Shown here piece after piece: positions 55,652 to 64,000 of a stretch of DNA of 64,000 nt. Numbering within the stretch: position 1 is the first letter of the stretch; every line of letters starts with the position of its first letter. The notes beneath the pieces were generated by a model, which ran no database searches, was not told where the DNA came from, and saw only the letters and a program-made list of their open reading frames with translations. Made by a program: the position numbers and the translations under genes. Origin of the DNA: Malus domestica (Eukaryota > Streptophyta > Magnoliopsida > Rosales > Rosaceae); contig NC_091675.1 in assembly GCF_042453785.1 (NCBI RefSeq), positions 9,746,501 through 9,810,500 of the forward strand. The letters are read 5' to 3'.

Positions 55652-56786
55652 GACAGTATGTGCCTCAATTGTCTTTAGGTATACAATTCACTCGATAAAC
55701 CATGCAACTTCTCCAATATACGCTTCTGGGTATCATTGGAGGTAATGCATAGATATTCCACATTTTCTGCACTTTTCGTTTCAATGTGGTATCCATTTAG
55801 ACATATGTCTTTAAAACTTTAGCAGATTTCAAGTGGATCGAGTAGCGCACAACGCATTTTGTATGAACAATATTGCTCCATTTGGCAACATGATCTAGGC
55901 TTTTCCTGAGCCTTCAATTACATCTGATAGCCCTGATATTGTTGTTACCCTTACTTTTGCAAGTATCAAGTTTGAGAAATACTTTCGATCTCGAAGTATT
56001 GTATGCATAGTTACGGTGTCTGCAAGACAAAAATCTCCACCATTGCTCTTGTTTTGAGAACAACCATAATTTTTATCCATGTTATCTGAGTAATGGAAAT
56101 TACAGTTAAAAGCAGTTTATTCATATTGGAATACTACTTTTATTGAATTGAAAATGCAAGCATTAAATCACAAGTACAAATAACAAGAGTACATCAAACA
56201 TAAATGATTTAATCGGACCCAAACACTTCATTCCCTCTTTCAATAATGAAGTCTAAAACATCTAGGTGGGTTGTATTCAATTGTCCTGATAAATCGAACA
56301 CTGGATCAGGTATATCCATCTGTTTAGCCTGGTCGAGAAAATTGGTCTCGACACCCTTCTCTTTAAGGGAGCCTTGATACAGATCCACCAGATGTTTTGG
56401 GGTACGATAGGTACGTGCCTAGTGCACATTGCCACCACACCTATGGCAAACTCCTTCAGGATTTCTAGGAGTGTTCATATGAGATTTGCCTTTCTGGCGA
56501 TTTGCATTTTTAAAGCTCGGGCATGTATTATGCCTTGGAATCTGGTTATGAAACTAGACACCATGGTTCTTACCCTTTCGGTCTTATGGCCACGTCCTCG
56601 TTTGTAATTATTGTCATGAGAGGATGTGGTATTCCCTTCAAGGGAAGCAACATTCACTTATGGGAATGGTGCTGATCCAATAGGTCAGGACTGATGATTC
56701 TTCATTAGAAGCTCATTGTTTTGCTCAGCTACAAAGAGCACAGATATCAACTAGTTGTACTGAGTAAAGCCTCGCTCTCTATACTG

Positions 56787-57251
56787 CTACTGCAGAAACA
56801 CGTTGGAGGCATGTAAGGTGTTGAAAGTCTTTTCCAGCATGTCTTTCTCAGTAATGGTTTCTCCACAAAGCTTCAACTGGGAGGTAATTCTGAACATAGC
56901 AGAATTGTACTCAGCCACCGTCTTAAAATCCTGAATCCTTAGGTGAGTCCACTCATAACGAGCCATCGGAAGAATCACCGTTATCTGGTGATTGTATCTA
57001 TTTTTCAGTGCCTTCCAGAGGGTTAATGGATATTCAACCATGAGGTACTCGCTCTTCAGTCCCTCATCAAGGTGGCGACGGATAAAGATCATGGCTTTCA
57101 CCTGATCTTGAGCGGATGCACTGTTATCCTCCTTAATAGTTTCTCCAAGATTCGCTGCCTCCATACGAATCTTGGCATCCATTACCCAGGTAAGGTAATT
57201 CTTCCCAGTAATATCCAAGGCAACAAAATCAAGCTTTGCCAAATTTGCCAT
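56787..57251 (-). pseudogene. Copia gag N-terminal part
   Basis: Starts at ATG 57249-57251 with MANLAKLDFVALDITGKNY and runs through a UBN2-type gag domain (WKALKNRYNHQ, YEWTHLRIQDFKTVAEYNSA, LCGETITEKDMLEKT). The nucleocapsid zinc knuckle around 56400-56450 reads CHRCGGNVH, followed by a stop, with its last cysteine lost. Confidence 0.85.
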
Positions 57252-57915
57252 TTTCTTTTCTGAAAGAAAAAATGAGGTGTGTAAGAACTTGCAATAATAT
57301 GTATTATGGAAGAACATATTGTTAGAACTTCTGGTTCTTACTAAATTTTCATTTTGATCTTCAGGCCAAAATGATGAGCACTCGAAACTTCAGGCTCGAG
57401 ATTTACATGATAAATGAGGAGGGCGATTGTACTGCACCATTCTCATCGAAATAACATAGGATAGACGATTATTTTGCACCACTCAAGCAGCAGAAAAATT
57501 AAATATGCAGAGCAAGGTGGGTGATTATACCACACCACCTAAAATTGCAATAAAATTAAATAGCAGGCAAATTTAAATATGCAGGGTAAGGTGAGCAATT
57601 ATACCGCTCCATCTAAAATTTACGGTAAAATTAAATCTGCAGTCCAAGATGGGCGATAATACCGCACCATCTTTGATCGCAGCAAAGATAAATAAAAAAA
57701 TTAGGAATTACACCAAACAAGAAATCAAAGATATAAGTAACAGTTAGGTTGAGAACTAAAAGCAGGCATGGTGCGAATAATTCTTCACAAGGGTATACCC
57801 AGCAGTTGAGGCAGAGGAAGAAGAAGAATAGTAAAATCCTTAAAGGAAACATTTTTTTTCTTTCGGCGAAGAGCAATGAGAAATGTTTTAGGGTTAGAGA
57901 GTTGTGTTGATAACG

Positions 57916-58189
57916 TGTTATAAATAGGCAAAAGTTAGAGAGATAAACTTTGCTAGAGACAGGAGCGAGGCTGTAGTAAAATATTATAAAATGATTGCAG
58001 ATAAGAGAGAAATAGGAAGATACTGAAAATATTCTAGCTTTCTTTCTTTTCTTGTTGTTCTTGTTATTGTTTAACACTCGTAATGCTCTATTTATAGAGC
58101 AAGTACCTTGGAAACAAGCAAATTACACTATTAATCATATGAAAAGTTTACTGTATGCACGTGGACATACATACCCACTATTTACAACA
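57916..58189 (-). repeat. 5' LTR of the copia element
   Basis: Partner of the LTR at 52086-52362. Directly after its minus-strand end (…TATAACA) comes CGTTATCAACACAAC, which is probably a diverged primer-binding site. Confidence 0.85.
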
Positions 58190-60030
58190 ACTAACACATT
58201 GTCTTCATATTTCTTTTAAATCACATCATTTCTTTTAAAACTAGCTGTCAAAAACAAATGGCCGGTTAACATACATCATTTTTTCATTCATAGAAGTCGA
58301 ATTTTAAATTATTTAACTAAATAGAGAAACTATGCGCCACCAGACCAACTAGTAATAATTTATGTTTTGAGGTTCTCTTTACAAAATATGACGAAGCGTT
58401 GGATGAAATGTTCTAAACGATTTTTTCCTGGACGAGCTTTATCACAACCAATAACGACAAATTTTCGACTCCTCACTACTATTGAATAACATGTACATTA
58501 CCGATCTAATTTAATAGAATTTTACCATTAAACCACGAGCATGCATGAATTATGTTGAACTAACTCCCGCTCACAGTTTTGGACAAACCATATGTACTGT
58601 CCTTCTCCAGCTCACACTTTCCTTTTTCATTTAATATCAATAATTTAAGTGCCAATTTGTTTTCTGCAAATCACAATATCTAGGGTTAGGTTAAATACTT
58701 CCCTCTTTTCAATTTAGTATTGGTCGGTGCTGGAAATTAAATATGCCCGTGACAAGTAAGAAATCACCCTTGGCAGCGGTTCTTAAAGTAAGTAGTAAGC
58801 GAAATGGAGCTGACCTGACACGTGAGCCAAAGTGTAGCTGCCACGTGTGCCCTATTTCCACCAATATAATATTGTATCCTTATTTTCTTAATAATGTGAT
58901 ATCATTGTTTTCACAAGTGAGGGACCATCTCCATTTTTTTTTTTGGATCCAGATTTAATCTTTACACCCGTTATTCCAATTATACCGTAAAGCAAACCAT
59001 TGGAGGGGTTTCTCAAAAAAAAAATATAAAAAAATTCAATGGTAGGTGGGTCGCCGGAAATCGAAAAAAAAAGAGAGATCCAGGAGGGCGGTAGAAAGTG
59101 GCCGGTGGAGATGGCCTTCGACAGCGTCTGAGAGGAAGTGTGCTCAGAGTTGGATTGAGTTCATCGAAGAAGATAAAGGACCTATGATCTTTCTACGATA
59201 AAATGATTAATTTCACATTCGTGGGGATGAAGGAAAGGTCTCCTTCCTGGAAGGAAGTTTTATCCATAAATAACTAGAATTAGGTTAAGGAAGAAAGTGC
59301 AGTGACACTGTTTAACAGCAGAGAAGGTGGAAAAAAAATTATTCTGCGGACGATACGTCCAAATATTAAGGAACAACAAGGACAAGTAGGCCTGTATTTT
59401 ATCAAAGTATAAGTAATTTAATTTTAATTAGATCCCAATGTGCCCTCCACTAAAATCTGGGTCCTAATCCGGGGTCCAGATCCACACCTTCCTCTGCATT
59501 GTAGTCTTTAGAGCTGGAATTATGTTTACGTTTGTGCTTCAATGTTTGTATTGTTATCATGTGTGAGTAAAGAAAAGATGGATTGGGGCTACATCTCTAA
59601 CAATCATAGAAGGCAATGTGTTCCAACTTCTTCTGTCGGTGGATTAGCTAGTGTTTGGTTTCTTTCACGTGATGAAATGACAAGCAATATCCCAATAACT
59701 TGTCCACGTGATCTTAGAAAAATTGAATATAATTGATTAAATCTCATGTACTAGCGTCAATTACGTATAGGTCTTAAAAACATGTTTACTTACGAAAAAT
59801 GTGTATTAGTCTCGCTCATATAATATATTTAAAAATTAAAATGTAAATAAAACAATAACGTGTCTCAGATTGATTTTGAGCAAGACAAATAAGGCGTATT
59901 ACAGTAAAACCTAGCTACCTGCACCTCCACACCCACAGTACTTTTGAACCATTATTCGAGTCAAAACCCAACAACCTAAAATGTTTCTAAAATATTCAAC
60001 AAATATAAATACCAACCAAAATTAAATATA

Positions 60031-60158
60031 GCAAGTGGTCTTTTACCACAGTAGTGGAAATGTGTTTTGTCCTTACATGATGGCGTGGGTTCGAACCCCG
60101 TCAGTCACTAATCTAACATTTAACTTACTAACGCTATCGTTTCACTCAAAAAAAAAAA
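60031..60158 (+). mobile_element. SINE, 128 bp, with 16-bp target duplication
   Basis: Contains a box-B-like GTGGGTTCGAACCCCGTC and ends in an A-run (about 60148-60158). The 16-bp repeat ACCAAAATTAAATATA flanks it exactly (60015-60030 and 60159-60174). Recently inserted, judging by the perfect duplication. Confidence 0.85.
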
Positions 60159-60710
60159 ACCAAAATTAAATATAAATATGTAACCCCTGACCTGTATATA
60201 GATAAATTAAGTTCTTTTATAACTAATATATATTTAAGTTTTAATTATATGCGCGCATGCAGCTAATAAATACTATTTTAAGCTAAATACAGCGAGTTGA
60301 CGTGTATATAGATAATTAAGTTCGCTGAAAACATATGTGATGATCTCGTTTCATCATGAAATCCTACTGTTTCTAATCACTGGGGTTCGTTAAGATATGC
60401 TTCTGGAATAGTTTGATGATAGGGATCACTTGCACCATATTTATTAAATATATAAATATGAAATTACTTGTATCCCAAAAATAATTAAAATGATGAGATT
60501 TTTGAATAAGATATATAAACAAAAGAAACATGGACATATTTTGAATGGAATAATTAAGCATCATTTTCGTCACGGCTATTGGTCCAGCCAAAAGTGTGGG
60601 TGCATGTATGTGGATAGATTTTTCAAAGTGACGAAAACATGTTCGGATATACCAAATGTCATGATATAAATGGTTGAATTTTTTTTTTCAAGTATCTAAT
60701 CACTTATATT

Positions 60711-60803
60711 ATGACACTTGGTGTACCAGATCGTGTTCAATCACACTGAAAAATGACACTTGGTGTACGGTGTACCAACTCGTGTTCCAACCACACTGAA
60801 AAA
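60711..60803. repeat. Short tandem duplication, about 42-50 bp units
   Basis: Two units, ATGACACTTGGTGTAC … CACACTGAAAA, at 60711-60752 and 60753-60803. The second has an extra GGTGTAC. Confidence 0.8.
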
Positions 60804-61123
60804 TCTCTCATGTATGTGGTAATGTGAGAAGAAGTCTCCTTGATAAAGTATGTCATGTCAAACTCTGAATACTAACTTGGATTTATTTTGGTAAACTCAA
60901 ATTAACACTGTTAAACCAAATGTGGGTCGACCCTAGCTAGAAAGAAGAAAATAAGTAATGGAAAGGTGAGAAACAATCATACTTGACGCATCAATTCTTT
61001 TCTTCTGAACTTTAATAGATGTGAGATCCGTAACATAGTTGAACCAGAAAATAATTGATCTTAGTGTATATTATTATTAATTTAAAAATATAATATATGT
61101 AAGATCTCATAAGCGCAACCAAA

Positions 61124-61130
<7 letters not shown>

Positions 61131-61158
<28 letters not shown>
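61131..61158. repeat. TA dinucleotide microsatellite
   Basis: About 14 uninterrupted TA units. Confidence 0.95.
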
Positions 61159-61164
<6 letters not shown>

Positions 61165-61437
61165 TAGATAACCATATATTGACAAGTTGAAATTCTTAAA
61201 AAAATGAGCAAACAATGTACGTCAAGCTAACAAACACAAGAACGAAAAATTGGCACGTATTATCTATATGCTAGTTATATTCTCTGTTGTATATTAATAG
61301 TTATGGGCCTGTATTTTCCTTAATATTGTGTTTGTAACATATAGATGGGACAATATTAGCTAAGGTTTGTGAATTTTGGCTACATACTTTCCCTTTGTTT
61401 GAAAGTATGTGATCAGCATCCTCAAACTTTATTTATT

Positions 61438-61561
61438 AGGAAAACTAATGAAAATGTCTTGAAAATTTTGATTTTTAACGATAAGGACAAAATAAATGGT
61501 AAAGTAAATAGTACAAAGATTGACTTTTTAATATAAAAATATGATTTTTCGTTAAAATTCC
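61438..61561 (-). mobile_element. Mutator-type MITE, 155-bp family, copy 4 (internally deleted)
   Basis: Reverse-orientation copy of 124 bp, starting AGGAAAACTAATGAAAA. The duplication TTTATTTATT flanks it (61428-61437 and 61562-61571). Confidence 0.78.
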
Positions 61562-62378
61562 TTTATTTATTATACTATTTATCACGTATTGTACCTTGAA
61601 ATAAAAAACGTGATGAGCAAAAATGTAAGGGGCCTAGCTACATTGAATAAGAATCTCACTTTCTTCTCTCTTTTTTTTTTAAAAAAAAAATCTCACTTTC
61701 TTATAAAAGTCGCTTTCCTGGGCTTAAAACCAGAGGCAATGATGCTTGAAACCCCTACTGCCGCTAAGCCATCCCCCAACTTCTGCAAGTTGCAACATGC
61801 ATGAAACCGCCATATATATACCAATACCATCACAAACCGTAATAACTGAACGAATATTTTTTCTCACCGTTCTTAATTGATGATAATGTTTATTATTTTA
61901 TTATTATCGTTTAATAAGTTTATATTTTAAAATCTGTATAATAAATAGATAAAAAATTTAAAATTTAAACTTATCTCATAATAATAATAATAAATAAGAT
62001 GATGATATACCAGCATTTGAGAGCGGTAAAAAAAATGCACCCAGCAACGAACCCATCAGTCACTATCTGTGAACCTTTTCCCACGTTAATATGTTTTCAC
62101 TCGCACGTTACCCCTTGACTTGACCTTTCATGGCAATCAGTTTAACTACGTACATTGTATTGCGTGTAGGACAGACCTATTATTTTACCTTTTCCCCCTC
62201 CAACAAGTCAATCTTGGGGTTTCTGAAAAAATGTTTGACACCAAGAAAATGTAGTTGTTTTACTTGCTTTATGCCTTGAAATATGGCCGTTGTTATAGAA
62301 CCTAGACATTTTTGCTTGTTAAATACTCTTGTCACACTGTCACACTGCCAATAAAACCCGCAAAATGGATTTAAAATT

Positions 62379-62533
62379 TAGGAACTTTAATGAAAAACAC
62401 CCGGTACTGTTCACTTTAACGAAAAACCACATTTTTACACTAAAAAGTCAATCCTGGTACTATTCACTTTACCCTTTATTTTGTCCTTATCATTAAAACT
62501 CAAAGTTTTCAAGCCCTTTTCATTAGTTTTCCT
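62379..62533 (+). mobile_element. Mutator-type MITE, 155-bp family, copy 5
   Basis: Starts (TA)GGAACTTTAATGAAAAAC and ends CATTAGTTTTCCT, 155 bp. The 9-bp duplication TTTAAAATT lies at 62370-62378 and 62534-62542. Confidence 0.82.
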
Positions 62534-62694
62534 TTTAAAATTGGGGTTGTGCATGCTTACTTAACAAATTAATACCGAATGACTATGAATTTTTAATGTC
62601 GGTTTCATGTTAATAATATAATATTATGTGTAATTTTTTATTCACATGACTATGTATTATTGATATACGACGCTGCAATAGTAATATATCGTGT

Positions 62695-62857
62695 CATGTA
62701 AGTTGTTGTCCATCCTAATATCTAAAGTGAGAGATTTTAGGTATGAATCTCGTGGATGACGAATTCAATATCAAATTAAGCTGCTCATTGTGTGACTTAA
62801 CTGAACTCTCCTTGTCTTAATGTAAAAACATCAATACACTCAAAAAAAAAAAAAAAG
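62695..62857 (+). mobile_element. SINE, same family as 7743-7917
   Basis: Has the box-B-like TTTTAGGTATGAATCTCG, the shared GTGGATGACGAATTCAATATC and a final A-run (about 62840-62855). The left end is approximate and no target duplication was identified. Confidence 0.6.
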
Positions 62858-63124
62858 GCAGAAAAACTCAGATTTTACGATATAGTTTATGGTTCGGCGG
62901 TTACTTGAAATAATAATTGCTTAGAGTTGTGATGTTTCCATAACTTAATTAATTAATTGAGTTGAGTTTCATCAAAACGACACCTTAACCAAAGGACAGA
63001 TAAAGCAATGCAAGCAATAGCGCAGCAACCAACTTATAATTTCCCGCCCTTGATACAATATTCGACCTAACCCTAAACTCAAACATTTTTAACTACTTGA
63101 AAAGGAAATGTAATTTGAACCATT

Positions 63125-63270
63125 ACGAGATGTTAAGTGGTTGAGGCGAGTTTTTGGCTTTTATTAACATGAAACGTCTTGAGTTTGATTCCTGATGCGT
63201 GTGAGTCACACTATAGTGGTTAAGGCGATGTTGAAATGCTTTTGTAAGTGTTTTCACGTAAAAAAAAAAG
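63125..63270 (+). mobile_element. SINE-like repeat
   Basis: A tRNA-like head (AAGTGGTTGAGGCGAG), a box-B-like GAGTTTGATTCCTGA and a terminal A-run (about 63260-63269). The motif GTGGTTRAGGCG recurs at about 63217. Ends are approximate. Confidence 0.5.
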
Positions 63271-64000
63271 ATTGTTGTGGCAACGTCACTAGTTATTTTT
63301 TTTATGAAAAAAAAAGAAAAAAAAGAAAGGAAACGTAACTTGTCAGTTGGTAGGCTTACTTTCAATGACAAATTGATTATATGAAGAATGAACTGAATTT
63401 ATTAAAGATATATACATGTATGTACTCAAGCTATACTATACTCACGATATATACTCAAGCTAACTTGTACTCCATCATAAGAACGATGAAATAAGATCCT
63501 TTACTCGTATTTTGGTCTCTATACAGTGCTTGATGCCGATAATTACTTCATTTTTAGGTTTAGGGACGGCTCAATGCCTTGAGTTTAGGGTTAGGTATCT
63601 AAGAGTCTATGATTTATATTCCAAAATAATAATGCAAAATTTTAAAACAACGTTGATTTTGAAGACAACATAGATTTAGACATAAGTACAAGATCAACAC
63701 CAAATGCATGAGCACTTTGGCTCCCATTGAAAAGAAAAGGGTTAGGCACCAACCAAAATCACTTAAGAATAGAAACACATGCAGAACGGAGGTACTTCTC
63801 CATAAAATTACTTTAAGCGCCGTTATTCATAAGCAATAGTACGTATTTCTGCTTTCTATGTATGTCATTTCAAATAATTGCTTCTCTCCATGAGTGATTA
63901 TAGCTCGTAATTACCTGTAATTAAACAAAACTCTAATTAGTAAAAAGTAATATTTATACTAACTCTCCAAGCTCCAAACAATCAACCCATCAAGTCACGA

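Larger units (their letters stand above)
52086..58189 (-). mobile_element. Decayed Ty1/copia LTR retrotransposon (6.1 kb)
   Basis: Two similar LTRs bound it: 52086-52362 (277 bp, the 3' LTR on the minus strand) and 57916-58189 (274 bp, the 5' LTR). Both have TG…CA ends and differ by scattered substitutions and small indels. Reading the minus strand the order is gag, integrase, reverse transcriptase, RNase H, which defines copia. No intact polyprotein remains. No matching 5-bp target duplication is seen (TTTAA left, ACTAA right). Confidence 0.93.
58190..64000. other. Gene-free region at the right end
   Basis: Only short frames without recognisable domains occur. Besides the SINEs, MITEs and simple repeats listed separately, I note paired G-boxes (CACGTG at 58819-58824 and 58842-58847). 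A promoter could be here but no coding region follows. Confidence 0.5.

Noticed and set aside
57631-58077. 148-codon frame near the right copia LTR
   Set aside because: It covers the LTR and leader of the element and has no gag or other domain.
60085-60105. tRNA gene suggested by GGGTTCGAACCCC
   Set aside because: Only the box B region is tRNA-like; there is no cloverleaf, and the A tail and target duplication show a SINE.

Overview
The window looks like nuclear DNA of a eudicot plant. Its genes are interrupted by spliceosomal introns with GT/AG borders, they encode plant-specific proteins (a nuclear-encoded plastid NDH subunit, a Golgi pectin-methyltransferase-like protein, a receptor-like cytoplasmic kinase), and the AT-rich intergenic DNA is full of plant transposons. 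Several repeats, including the Cassandra TRIM and a 155-bp MITE, resemble what I remember from apple and pear, so Rosaceae (Maleae) is my best guess. No marker proves it.

Layout. 1-1880: a SINE and a hAT-like element that carries a smaller MITE, followed by a possible last-exon fragment of a gene that starts left of the window. 1881-6059 (-): PMT11/PMT12-like methyltransferase, nine exons. 6060-16447: gene-poor, with MITEs, a SINE, an 89-bp tandem duplication, a candidate 2.3-kb solo LTR and a second hAT-like element holding a solo LTR. 16448-16969 (-): intronless CML44-like calmodulin-like protein. 18540-26092 (-): UDP-sugar pyrophosphorylase, 17 exons. 27917-28564: a Cassandra TRIM with 5S-rRNA-like LTRs. 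29410-32124 (+): an uncharacterised acidic, repeat-containing nuclear-type protein. 32410-33424 (-): plastid NdhM. 34289-42714 (-): SOP1/ZC3H3-like five-CCCH-finger protein, ten exons, 2050 residues. 45947-49319 (-): USP-domain RLCK VI-type kinase, ten exons. 52086-58189 (-): a decayed Ty1/copia element. 58190-64000: no gene recognised, only SINEs, MITEs and simple repeats.

The genes are not an operon or an obvious pathway. They range over cell-wall or Golgi methylation, calcium signalling, nucleotide-sugar salvage, photosynthetic cyclic electron flow, nuclear RNA quality control and cytoplasmic kinase signalling. The order CML44, (unknown gene), SOP1-type zinc finger, USP-domain kinase matches my memory of Arabidopsis At1g21550-At1g21590, so this is probably a conserved syntenic block, with USP and NdhM present here in addition.

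Every spliced model below was assembled by hand from GT/AG borders and reading-frame continuity, and each sums to a whole number of codons. Gene names come from recognising the protein sequence, with no database search.
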